Below, piece after piece: positions 43,080-51,145 of a DNA stretch of 64,000 bases. The stretch is from Hydrogenophaga sp. (lineage in GTDB: Bacteria; Pseudomonadota; Gammaproteobacteria; Burkholderiales; Burkholderiaceae_C), in the NCBI GenBank assembly GCA_016741995.1, contig JACVCO010000007.1, forward strand, positions 62,001-126,000, given 5' to 3'. The position numbers and the translations under genes are program-made. Below the pieces are notes generated by a model. It worked only from the letters and a program-made list of their open reading frames with translations. It was not told the DNA's origin and searched no databases. Position 1 is the stretch's first letter, and each line of letters opens with the position of its first letter.

Positions 43080-44071
43080 TCCGGCCGGATGCCGGCCTTC
43101 TGCACGATGTCCTTGAAGCGCAATGCATCGCTGCGGATGCGTTGCGCGAAATCGGCCGAGGACATGCCGCCCAGCTCGGCGCCCGCGTCGGCGAAGCGCT
43201 TCTTCACGTCCGGCTGTTCTAGGGTCTTCACGACCTCGGCGTGCAGACGGGCCACGATGTCGGCCGGAACGCCCTTGGGCGCGAACAGGCCGACCCAGTT
43301 GGACGCGTCCACGTTCTTCACACCGGCTTCGTTGGCCGTCACCCAGTCGCGGTTGAAGCTGGAGCGGCGCGCCGTGGTGAGGCCCAGCACCTTCACGCGG
43401 CCGGACTGCAGGTGCGGAATGACGGCAGGGATCGCGACCACGCCGAGCGCCACCTCGCCCGAAGCCACGGCGGCCGCAGCCGGCGCACCACCGCGGTAGG
43501 GCACGTGCAACAGCTTGGCCCCGGCTTCCATGGCGAACCACTCGCCCGCGAGGTGGTTGATGCTGCCGTTGCCCGGCGAGGAGAACGTGACCGTGCCCGG
43601 GGCTTTCTTCGCGGCGGCCACGAGATCGGGCAAGGTGTTGAAGGGCTGCTGCGCATTCGCCACCAGCAACATCGGCGTGTCGCTGATCATCGTGATGGGC
43701 GTGAAGTCGCGATCGAGTTCGTAAGGCACGTTGGGGAACAGCGCCGGGTTGACCGCGAACTCGCCGGTGTGCGCGGCCAGCAGGGTGTAGCCATCGGTGG
43801 GGGACTTGGCCACGTTGGTGACGGCGATGAAGCCGTTGCCACCCGGTTTGTTGTCGACCACGAAGTTCCACCCCAGGCGCTCGGTGAGTTTCTGCGTGAG
43901 CAGTCGCGTGGTGACGTCGACCACGCCCCCGGGCGCGAAGGGAACGACCACGCGGATGGGCCGGTTGGGGTAGTCCTGCGCGAAGGCGGTGGCGGGCAGC
44001 AGGGCGGGAGCGGCCATCAGCGCGGCCGAAGCGAGCAGCACGCGTCGGCGTGCCAGAGGGGTGTGGTGCAT
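43076..44071 (-). CDS. Tripartite tricarboxylate transporter-type (Bug/TctC) binding protein
   Basis: A 331-residue protein with a signal peptide that has a twin-Arg-like start (RRRVLLASAALMAAPALLPATAFA). Mature sequence shows the Bug signatures YPNRPIRVVVPFAPGGVVDVTTRLL, VVDNKPGGNGFIA, SSPGNGSINHLAGEWF and LHVPYRGGAPAAAAV. Bug proteins bind small carboxylates such as citrate, dicarboxylates or aromatic acids and are greatly expanded in Burkholderiales. No TctA/TctB membrane genes are nearby, which is common for this family. Divergent from the hydrolase-molybdenum hydroxylase operon. Confidence 0.92.
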   Translation of the reverse strand: MHHTPLARRRVLLASAALMAAPALLPATAFAQDYPNRPIRVVVPFAPGGVVDVTTRLLTQKLTERLGWNFVVDNKPGGNGFIAVTNVAKSPTDGYTLLAAHTGEFAVNPALFPNVPYELDRDFTPITMISDTPMLLVANAQQPFNTLPDLVAAAKKAPGTVTFSSPGNGSINHLAGEWFAMEAGAKLLHVPYRGGAPAAAAVASGEVALGVVAIPAVIPHLQSGRVKVLGLTTARRSSFNRDWVTANEAGVKNVDASNWVGLFAPKGVPADIVARLHAEVVKTLEQPDVKKRFADAGAELGGMSSADFAQRIRSDALRFKDIVQKAGIRPE

Positions 44072-44160
44072 GTCGTCTCCTTGTATCCGGTGAATGAACC
44101 CGGGGCGCGATGCTTTTGGAGACGGCGCATCCGCGCAAACGATTTCTCGCGCGTGTCGCC

Positions 44161-44205
44161 ATGAAGCGGATTCATGCCCTTCCAGGCATGAAAGACATTC
44201 ATTCG
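44161..44205. promoter_or_regulatory. Nested ATGAA/TTCAT inverted repeats in the divergent promoter region
   Basis: The 191-bp gap between the Bug gene and the hydrolase operon contains ATGAA-N5-TTCAT (44161-44175), a perfect 8-bp dyad TTCATGCC-N6-GGCATGAA (44171-44192), and CATGA-N7-TCATTCG (44187-44205). The last arrangement is identical in spacing to the 43-bp elements at 52713 and 54514, suggesting a common regulator. Confidence 0.55.
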
Positions 44206-44262
44206 CCCCACCGATATTTCTCGTTTGTCAGGGTCGGGAGGGCTGTCCAGAATCCGCGCCCT

Positions 44263-45084
44263 ATGACAAACGAAGGATCCGGCGCCACCTTGCGCGCCAG
44301 CGATGGCGTGTCCATCGCGTACCACGCCCGCATGGCGCCCGCCGGCCGCCCGGTGCTGGCGCTCGTGCACTCGCTGGGCATGGACCACAGCTTCTGGAAC
44401 GCGGTCGACGCGCGCGTGGGCGATCGCGCCTCGCTGGTGGCGATCGACGCGCGCGGCCACGGCCGCTCCGGGGCATCCGAGACACCGGCCACCGCGGCGC
44501 GCATGGCACAGGATCTGCGTGAGGTGATCGAGCACCTGGGGCTGGAGCGTGTGGTGGTGGGTGGCGCGTCCATGGGGGGCTGCATTGCCCTGCAGTTCGC
44601 CATCGACCACCCCGAGTGCACGACCGGCCTGGCGCTGATCGACACCACCGCCTGGTACGGCCCCGCCGCCCTCAGCGAGTGGGAGGCGCGCGCACAGAAA
44701 GCGATGTCGCAAGGCTTGGCCTCGCTCACCGACTTCCAGGTGACGCGCTGGTTCAGTGACGGTTTTCGCGAGCGCGAGCCGGCCGCGGTGCAGCACTGGG
44801 TGAACGTCTTCCTGCGCAACGACCTGCAAGGCTACGTGGCGGCCTGCCGTCTGCTGGGCGCCTTCGATGCGCGCGCGCAGCTTGCGGCCATTCGCGTGCC
44901 GACGCTGGTGCAGGTCGGCGAGGAGGACTACGCCGCGCCGGTGGCCATGTCGCGCGACCTGCACGCGGCCATCGCCGGATCGCGGCTCGACGTGATCGCC
45001 GGTGCACGCCACCTCACGCCCCTGGAGGTGCCGGACCGCGTGAGCGATGCCCTTCTCGACCTCTGCGCACAGGTGCGACCATGA
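44263..45084 (+). CDS. Alpha/beta hydrolase, enol-lactonase-like
   Basis: A 273-residue hydrolase with oxyanion region LALVHSLGMDHSFW, nucleophile elbow VVVGGASMGGCIALQFA, acid strand PTLVQVGEEDYAAP and catalytic His in AGARHLTPLE. DARGHGRS and DTTAWYGP resemble 3-oxoadipate enol-lactonases (PcaD-like). It overlaps the next gene as ATGA and is first in the operon with the molybdenum hydroxylase, so it may open a lactone or cleave an amide/ester made by the hydroxylase. It is a clear paralogue of the hydrolase at 57718. Substrate not identified. Confidence 0.9.
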   Translation: MTNEGSGATLRASDGVSIAYHARMAPAGRPVLALVHSLGMDHSFWNAVDARVGDRASLVAIDARGHGRSGASETPATAARMAQDLREVIEHLGLERVVVGGASMGGCIALQFAIDHPECTTGLALIDTTAWYGPAALSEWEARAQKAMSQGLASLTDFQVTRWFSDGFREREPAAVQHWVNVFLRNDLQGYVAACRLLGAFDARAQLAAIRVPTLVQVGEEDYAAPVAMSRDLHAAIAGSRLDVIAGARHLTPLEVPDRVSDALLDLCAQVRP

Positions 45085-45950
45085 CCCCGTTCGAATTCCT
45101 GCTCCCGTACTCGCTGGAAGAAGCACTCTCGCTGCTCGACCCCGAGGACCCGAACGTGCGGCCGGTGGGCGGCGGCACGGCGGTGATGCTCATGATGAAG
45201 GCGGGTGTGCTGCGACCAACGCGCCTGATCAGCCTGCAGCGCATCGGCGAGCAACACGCGCGCGTCGAAAAGCGACCCGACGGCTCCTTGCTCATCGGTG
45301 GCATGGCCCGCCTGGCCGACATCGAAGCGAACGCCACCGTGCGCGCCGGCTGGCCGCTGCTGGCGCAGGCCCTGCGCGGCGTGGCCAACCCGCGCGTGCG
45401 CGCCGTCGCCACCATCGGCGGCAACCTCGGCCACGCCGACCCGCACATGGACATGCCACCGGTGATGGCGGCGCTTGGTGCGACGGTGGTGATCACAGGC
45501 CCCAACGGCCAGCGCGAAGTGGCGGCCGATGCGCTGTGCACCGGCTACTACGAAACCGTGGTGCGGCGCGATGAGCTGATCACCGAGTTGCACGTGCCGC
45601 CGCAGGCGGGCCCGGGCGCCTACCTGAAGCTCACCACGCGCGCCGCCCACGACTGGCCGGCGCTTGGCCTGGCGGTGGTGCTGGGCCTGCAGGGCGAACG
45701 GGTGACCAGCGCCAGCATCCTCACCGGCGCGGCGACCGACGTGCCCACGCGCCTGCGCAACGCACAGTCCATCCTGATGCAACGGGGCGTGAGCGCACCG
45801 GTGCTGCGGGAGGCGGCCGAGGCCGCGGTGGCGGAGGCGCCCCTGGTGGCCGACGCGCACGGCAGCGCCGCCTACAAGCGCCAGTTGTTGCGCGTGGCGT
45901 TGCCGCGCGCCGTGCAGAGCGCGGTCCAACGCGCCCGGAGTGCCCCATGA
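45081..45950 (+). CDS. FAD-binding (medium) subunit of a xanthine-dehydrogenase-family hydroxylase
   Basis: A 289-residue CoxM/HcrB-like subunit. FAD motifs are RPVGGGTAVMLMMKAG near residue 30 and TIGGNLGHADPHMDMPPVM near residue 110. The N-terminal TPFEFLLPYSLEEALSLL and C-terminal CO-dehydrogenase-flavoprotein domain fit the family. It passes electrons from the iron-sulfur subunit to an acceptor. Overlaps of 4 bp on both sides indicate translational coupling in the order medium-large-small, whereas the cox operon order is medium-small-large. Confidence 0.93.
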   Translation: MTPFEFLLPYSLEEALSLLDPEDPNVRPVGGGTAVMLMMKAGVLRPTRLISLQRIGEQHARVEKRPDGSLLIGGMARLADIEANATVRAGWPLLAQALRGVANPRVRAVATIGGNLGHADPHMDMPPVMAALGATVVITGPNGQREVAADALCTGYYETVVRRDELITELHVPPQAGPGAYLKLTTRAAHDWPALGLAVVLGLQGERVTSASILTGAATDVPTRLRNAQSILMQRGVSAPVLREAAEAAVAEAPLVADAHGSAAYKRQLLRVALPRAVQSAVQRARSAP

Positions 45951-48241
45951 CATCCAACCCACCCCTCAAGGGCGAGCCGCAGGTCGGCCGCCGCGTCGAC
46001 CGGCTCGAATCGATCGCCAAGGTGACCGGTGCCGCCGACTACACCCACAACCTCGAACTGCCGCGCATGCTGCACGCCAAGCTGGTGCGCAGCCCGCACG
46101 CGCACGCGCGCATCCTCGGCATCGACACCCGCGAGGCCGCGGCCATGCCGGGCGTGGCCATGGTGGTCACCGCGCGCGAGGTGATGCGCCTCATCCCGGA
46201 CCCGCACTACGGCCCGGCCTTCCACGACCAGCCCATCCTCGCGATCGACAAGGTGCGGCACGTGGGCGAGCCGGTGGCCGTGGTGCTGGCCAGCGACCCG
46301 CACGTCGCCGAGGCTGCGGCCGGCGTGGTGGCGGTGGACTACGAACGCCTGCCGGCCGTGTTCGACGAGGTCGAGGCCGCCACCTCGAACGTGCTGGTGC
46401 ACGACGTGCTCAAGCCCGCCGGCACCTTCCCCGACCTCAAGCACCTGGCCGGACGCAAGGGCACCAACGTGGCGCTCGACTACCGCTTGCGCCACGGCGA
46501 CGTGGACAAGGCCTTCGCCGAAGCCGCGCACGTGTTCGACCACACCTTCCGGACCCAGCAGGTGATGCACGTGCCGCTGGAACCGATGGTGACGGTGGCC
46601 GAACTGCAGAAGGGCGGGATCGTGATCCACACGGCTTCGCAGAGTCCGTCCTTCGTGCGCATCGAGATCGCGCGCCTGCTGGGCTGGCCCGAAAACCGCG
46701 TGCAGGTGAAGACACGCCTGCTGGGTGGCGGCTTCGGCGCCAAGCTCTACATCAAGCTGGAGGCGCTGGCCGTGGCGCTCGCGCTGCTGGCGCGCCGCCC
46801 GGTGCGCGTGGCGCTCACGATGGAAGAGCAGTTCTACACCATCACCAAGCACGCCACGACCTTCCGCATCCGCAGCGCGGTCAACGCCGAGGGCCGCATC
46901 ACCGGTCGGCGTTGCGAGGTGCACTGGAACGGCGGCGCCTACGCCGACATCGGCCCGCGCGTGACGCAGAAGTCGGGGTTCACCGCCAGCGGACCCTACG
47001 ACATCGAGAACGTGCAGATCGACTCGTACCAGGTCTACACGCACCTGCCGCCCGCGGGCGCCTTCCGCGGCTTCGGCATCACGCAGATGGTGTGGGGCTA
47101 CGAATGCCAGGCCGACCTCATCGCGCGCGAACTCGGCCTGGACCCGCTGGAGTTCCGCCGCCGCAACCTGCTGGAGAACGGGCGCCCGCACCCCACCGGC
47201 ACCATCATGAAAGACGCCGCCCTGCGCCTGGTGCTCGACCGCGTGGCCGAGCGCATGCGCTGGAGCGAGCCCATCACCCGCGGGGAGGGCACGCTGCGCC
47301 GCGGCCGCGGCATCGGCATCGGCTTCAAGGCCCTGGTGGCGCCGACCACCTCGGTGGCCACCATCACCCTGGGTGGCGATGGCAGCTGCATCCTGCTCAT
47401 CAGCACGGTGGACATGGGGCAGGGTTCCGACACCGCGATGGCCATGGTCGCGGCCGACGTGCTGGGCCTGCGCGCGGAGCAGATCCGCGTGGTGCACCCC
47501 GACACCGACGTCACCCCCTACGACATGGCCACGCTCGGCTCGCGGTCAACCTTCCACATGGGCAACGCGGTCAAGCTCGCGGCGCAGGACCTGCTCACCC
47601 GGCTGGCCGCGCTGGCCGACGAGCTGGGCATGCCCTTCAACAGTATCGGTGATGCCGGCGGCCTGCTGCGCAAGAAGAACGGCATGCCGGCGGGCACCAT
47701 CGTCGGCACCGGCAGCTTCATTCCGCCGTACACGTCGCCCGACGCGGACGGCCGCTCGCCCGACATCACCCCGAACTGGATGATCGGCGGCACGGGCGTG
47801 GAGGTCGAGGTGGACACCGAAACCGGCCACTTCCGGCTGCTGCGCATCGAGAACGTGGTCGACTGCGGCACGCCACTCAACCCCAAGGTGGTGGAGACCC
47901 AGATATCGGGCGCGGCCATCATGCAACTGGGCATGGTGCACCTGGAGAAGATGGAGTTCGACAGCGAAGGCCAGCTGCGCAACGCGTCGTTCTCCGAATA
48001 CAAGATCCCCGGCATCCACGACATCCCCGAGCACTTTGGCTGCGAGGCGGTGGATGCGCAACAAGGCACCGGCCCCTACGGCGCCAAGGGCCTGGGCGAG
48101 AGCGGCTGCTTCGGCGTGGCGTCGGCCGTGGCGGACGCCATCCACGATGCCGTGGGCGTGCGCATCCTCTCGCTGCCCATCACACCCGAGACGGTCATGC
48201 GCGCGCTCGCCGAGCAACGCGGCACACCGCTCATTGATTGA
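45947..48241 (+). CDS. Molybdopterin (large) subunit of a xanthine-dehydrogenase-family hydroxylase
   Basis: A 764-residue large subunit with GRRVDRLESIAKVTGAADY, LGGGFGAKLYIKLEALAVALAL (Moco-binding), PPAGAFRGFGITQMVWGYECQ and the catalytic Glu in YGAKGLGESGCFG near the C-terminus. The active-site loop reads AFRGFG, as in hydroxylases, and lacks the Cys-containing loop of true CO dehydrogenase (AYRCSF). It therefore probably hydroxylates a heteroaromatic, aldehyde or similar carbon using water. The molybdenum cofactor would be the bacterial (often MCD) form. Substrate unknown. Confidence 0.94.
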   Translation: MTSNPPLKGEPQVGRRVDRLESIAKVTGAADYTHNLELPRMLHAKLVRSPHAHARILGIDTREAAAMPGVAMVVTAREVMRLIPDPHYGPAFHDQPILAIDKVRHVGEPVAVVLASDPHVAEAAAGVVAVDYERLPAVFDEVEAATSNVLVHDVLKPAGTFPDLKHLAGRKGTNVALDYRLRHGDVDKAFAEAAHVFDHTFRTQQVMHVPLEPMVTVAELQKGGIVIHTASQSPSFVRIEIARLLGWPENRVQVKTRLLGGGFGAKLYIKLEALAVALALLARRPVRVALTMEEQFYTITKHATTFRIRSAVNAEGRITGRRCEVHWNGGAYADIGPRVTQKSGFTASGPYDIENVQIDSYQVYTHLPPAGAFRGFGITQMVWGYECQADLIARELGLDPLEFRRRNLLENGRPHPTGTIMKDAALRLVLDRVAERMRWSEPITRGEGTLRRGRGIGIGFKALVAPTTSVATITLGGDGSCILLISTVDMGQGSDTAMAMVAADVLGLRAEQIRVVHPDTDVTPYDMATLGSRSTFHMGNAVKLAAQDLLTRLAALADELGMPFNSIGDAGGLLRKKNGMPAGTIVGTGSFIPPYTSPDADGRSPDITPNWMIGGTGVEVEVDTETGHFRLLRIENVVDCGTPLNPKVVETQISGAAIMQLGMVHLEKMEFDSEGQLRNASFSEYKIPGIHDIPEHFGCEAVDAQQGTGPYGAKGLGESGCFGVASAVADAIHDAVGVRILSLPITPETVMRALAEQRGTPLID

Positions 48242-48248
48242 GTCCCCC

Positions 48249-48743
48249 ATGAGCACCACCAGCACCCTCATCCAGTTCCGCCTTAACGGCGAACCCGTGG
48301 CCCGCCAGGTCGAGGCCTACCACTCGCTTGTGGAGGTCGTGCGCGGCTGCGGCCTGCACGGCGCGCGCGAGAGCTGCGGCCAGGGCCTGTGCGGCTGCTG
48401 CACCGTGGTCGTCAACGGCCAGGCCGTCACCGGCTGCATCTACCCCGCGATGCACGCCGATGGCGCCGAGGTGGCGACCATCGAAGGCGTGGCCACCGAC
48501 GGCCAGCTCGACCCGGTGCAGCAGGCCTTCATCGACGCCGGCGCGTTCCAGTGCGGCTTCTGCACGCCGGGCTTCATCCTCATGGCGCGGCAACTGCTCG
48601 AAGCAAACCCGGACCCGAGCGACCATGAGATCCGCCACTACCTGGCGGGGAACCTCTGCCGCTGCGGCGCCTATCCCGAAATCGTCAAGGCCGTGCAGCT
48701 GGCCGCCGAGCGCCTGCGCGCCGGGGCCACCGCGGCCGAGTGA
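48249..48743 (+). CDS. [2Fe-2S] (small) subunit of a xanthine-dehydrogenase-family hydroxylase
   Basis: A 164-residue subunit with two [2Fe-2S] sites. The plant-type N-terminal site uses Cys43, Cys48, Cys51 and Cys63 (ESCGQGLCGCCTV), and the helical C-terminal site has CGFCTPG and LCRCGAYPEIVKAV. It carries electrons from the molybdenum centre to FAD in the medium subunit. It starts 7 bp after the large-subunit stop and has the usual family length. Confidence 0.96.
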   Translation: MSTTSTLIQFRLNGEPVARQVEAYHSLVEVVRGCGLHGARESCGQGLCGCCTVVVNGQAVTGCIYPAMHADGAEVATIEGVATDGQLDPVQQAFIDAGAFQCGFCTPGFILMARQLLEANPDPSDHEIRHYLAGNLCRCGAYPEIVKAVQLAAERLRAGATAAE

Positions 48744-48762
48744 AGACACAACGAAGACACCC

Positions 48763-49413
48763 ATGGACATCCAAGGCGAAAAAATCCTCCAGGCCGACCG
48801 CGCCACCGTGTGGCGTGCCCTCAACGATCCCCAGGTGCTTCAGCGCTGCCTGGCCGGTTGCGACACCTTCGAGGCCGACGGCGAGAACCGCTATCGCGTG
48901 GCCATGGCCGCCACGGTAGGCCCGGTGCGCGCGCGCTTCGCCGGCAAGCTGGAACTGCGCGACGTGCAGCCCCCCACGTCCTACGCACTGAGCTTCGAGG
49001 GCTCGGGCGGCGTGGCCGGTTTCGGCAAGGGCACGGCGGCGGTCACGCTCGACGACGTGGCCGAGGGCACACGCCTGCGCTACACCGCGCAGGCGCAGGT
49101 GGGTGGGCGCCTCGCCCAGGTGGGTGCGCGCCTCATCGACGGCGTGACGCGCCGCATGGCGGACGATTTCTTCTCGCGTTTCGTGCGCGAGCTGGCACCG
49201 GCCGCGGCGGGCACCGCGGCGGGCACCGCGGCCCGGCCGCCGGCCAGCGGGCCGGCTCAGGGGGTCGCCGTCCCCGCGGCGGCGCCCGTCGCCCACGTCA
49301 CCACAGCAGCCAGCAACTCGTCGACCACCATCGCCGTGATCGCGGCCGCGGTCTCGGCCACCGCGGCATCGGTTGCGGTGCTGGCCGCCGTGATCGCCCT
49401 GCGCGCGGGCTGA
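48763..49413 (+). CDS. CoxG-like SRPBCC protein with C-terminal membrane anchor
   Basis: A 216-residue protein. Residues 1-145 match the CoxG/SRPBCC domain: MDIQGEKILQADRATVWRALNDPQVLQRCLAGCDTF, YALSFEGSGGVAGFGKGTAAV and a helix ending DDFFSRFVRELA. Then come an Ala/Thr/Pro-rich linker and a hydrophobic helix at about 187-214. CoxG anchors or matures CO dehydrogenase and its relatives at the membrane. The position after the small subunit suggests it recruits this hydroxylase to the membrane for electron transfer to quinone. Inferred from family. Confidence 0.9.
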   Translation: MDIQGEKILQADRATVWRALNDPQVLQRCLAGCDTFEADGENRYRVAMAATVGPVRARFAGKLELRDVQPPTSYALSFEGSGGVAGFGKGTAAVTLDDVAEGTRLRYTAQAQVGGRLAQVGARLIDGVTRRMADDFFSRFVRELAPAAAGTAAGTAARPPASGPAQGVAVPAAAPVAHVTTAASNSSTTIAVIAAAVSATAASVAVLAAVIALRAG

Positions 49414-49480
49414 GCGCACCCGAACCGGCAAGCGCCCCGTGGCCGCCCGGCCCGGGGCTTTCTCACGCGCGACGCAAGGC

Positions 49481-49506
49481 AAAAAAAACCGGGCCACGGC
49501 CCGGTT
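49481..49506 (-). terminator. Rho-independent terminator of the GMC oxidoreductase operon
   Basis: On the minus strand AACCGGGC-CGTG-GCCCGGTT forms an 8-bp stem followed by a run of eight T residues in all. It lies 19 bp after the GMC stop and may also act weakly for the opposing CoxG operon. Confidence 0.9.
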
Positions 49507-49524
49507 CGGTGCGGTCTGGCCGGG

Positions 49525-51138
49525 TCAGCGGCCCGCGTCTTCCTTGATCATGTCCGCCGCCTTCTCGCCGATCATGATGGCGGTGGCGTTGGTGTTGCCC
49601 GAGATGATCTTCGGCATGATGGACGCGTCGGCCACGCGCAGGCCCTGCACCCCCCGCACGCGCAGGCGCTCGTCGACCACGGCCATCGGGTCCGAACCCA
49701 TCTTGCAGGTGCCCACCGGGTGGAAGATGGTGCCGGCCATCTTGCGGATGCCGTCCAGCAACTCCGCGTCGCCCTGGATCTCGCGGCCTGGCAGGAACTC
49801 CTCGGGCGCGTAGCGCTGCATGGCCGGCGCATTGCACACCTCACGCAGCATGCGCAGCCCCTTCACCACCGTGCGGCAGTCGGCCTCGGTGTCCAGGAAG
49901 TTGAGGTGGATCGCCGGCGCGGCCAGCGGATCGGCGCTCTTGAGCTTCACGCTGCCGCGGCTTTCCGGGTGCAGCATGCACACGCCAGCCGTGAAACCGG
50001 GGAAGGCGTGTGGCGGATCGCCGAGCTTGTCGTAGGTGATGGGATAGCAGACGAACTGCAGGTCGGGCGTGGGCTGCGACGGATCGCTGCGCACGAAGGC
50101 GTTGACCAGCGCCGGCGGGATGGTGAGCGGGCCGCGGCGGCGCAGGCCGTAGTCCAGGCCCATCTTCAGCTTGCCCCACAGGCTGTTGGCCTGCTGGTTG
50201 AGCGTGATGGTGTCCTTCACCCGCAGCATGGTGCGCGCGGCGATGTGGTCCTGCAGGTTGGCGCCCACGCCGGGCAGGTGCTGTACCCCCGCGATGCCCA
50301 GGCGCTGCAGCGCCACCGTGTCGCCGATGCCCGAGAGTTGCAGCACCTGCGCCGAGCCGATCGTGCCGCCGGCGAGGATGACCTCGCGCGCGGCCTCGAT
50401 GCGCAGCTCCGCCCCGCCGCGGCGCACCACCAGGCCGCTGGCGCGGTGGCCATCGAAGGCCACGCGCGCCACCTGCGTCTTGGTGAAGACCTCGAGGTTG
50501 GGCCGGTTCCGCACGGGCTTCAGGAAGGCCCGCGCGGTGCTCATGCGCACACCATTCTTCTGCGTGACCTCGAAGTAGCCCACGCCCTCGTTGTCGCCGG
50601 TGTTGAAGTCCTCGGTGCGGGGAATGCCGCACTGAACCGCCGCATCGCAGAAGGCATCGAGCACCTCCCAATGGGCGCGCAGGCCTTCCACGCGCAACTC
50701 GCCACCGGCACCGTGCGCCGCACCACCACCCCGGTGGTAGTCCTCGGACTTCCTGAAGTACGGCAGCACCTCGCTCCACGACCAGCCGGGGTTGCCCATC
50801 GCGGCCCAGCCGTCGAAGTCGGCCGCCTGGCCGCGGATGTAGACCATGGCGTTGATCGAGGACGAGCCACCGAGCACGCGCCCGCGCGGGTACTTGATAC
50901 CGCGGCCACCCAGGTTCGGGTCGGCCTCGGCGGTGTAGCACCAGTCGGTTCGCGGGTTGTTGATGGTGTAGAAGTAGCCGATGGGCACGTGGATCCACGG
51001 GTACCAGTCGGTGTCGCCGGCCTCGACCAGGCACACGCGCACCGACGGGTCGGCAGAAAGGCGGTTGGCCAGCACGCAGCCGGCCGAGCCGGCGCCAACG
51101 ATCACGTAATCGAAGCGGCCGAGAGAAGCGGAACTCAT
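49525..51138 (-). CDS. GMC-family FAD oxidoreductase (choline/alcohol dehydrogenase type)
   Basis: A 537-residue flavoprotein with the N-terminal ADP-binding loop YVIVGAGSAGCVLANRL, the GMC signature GRVLGGSSSINAMVYIRG, GGTIGSAQVLQLSGIGD, and the C-terminal active-site His/Asn region FHPVGTCKMGSD and GNTNATAIMIGEKAADMI. These enzymes oxidise primary alcohols to aldehydes and pass electrons to quinone or oxygen. The aldehyde dehydrogenase immediately upstream (7 bp) would complete oxidation to the acid. Start ATG 51138 gives the correct N-terminus just before the Rossmann loop. Confidence 0.94.
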   Translation of the reverse strand: MSSASLGRFDYVIVGAGSAGCVLANRLSADPSVRVCLVEAGDTDWYPWIHVPIGYFYTINNPRTDWCYTAEADPNLGGRGIKYPRGRVLGGSSSINAMVYIRGQAADFDGWAAMGNPGWSWSEVLPYFRKSEDYHRGGGAAHGAGGELRVEGLRAHWEVLDAFCDAAVQCGIPRTEDFNTGDNEGVGYFEVTQKNGVRMSTARAFLKPVRNRPNLEVFTKTQVARVAFDGHRASGLVVRRGGAELRIEAAREVILAGGTIGSAQVLQLSGIGDTVALQRLGIAGVQHLPGVGANLQDHIAARTMLRVKDTITLNQQANSLWGKLKMGLDYGLRRRGPLTIPPALVNAFVRSDPSQPTPDLQFVCYPITYDKLGDPPHAFPGFTAGVCMLHPESRGSVKLKSADPLAAPAIHLNFLDTEADCRTVVKGLRMLREVCNAPAMQRYAPEEFLPGREIQGDAELLDGIRKMAGTIFHPVGTCKMGSDPMAVVDERLRVRGVQGLRVADASIMPKIISGNTNATAIMIGEKAADMIKEDAGR

Positions 51139-51145
51139 CGATCGA

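Noticed and set aside
45872..47497. Long minus-strand frame opposite the molybdopterin subunit gene
   Set aside because: His/Val/Gly-rich composition without any domain, fully covered by the large-subunit gene on the plus strand.
45081..49413. Aerobic carbon monoxide dehydrogenase (coxMLS) identity
   Set aside because: The large subunit lacks the Cys-containing active-site loop of form I CO dehydrogenase and has AFRGFG; gene order also differs. Kept as a hydroxylase of unknown substrate.
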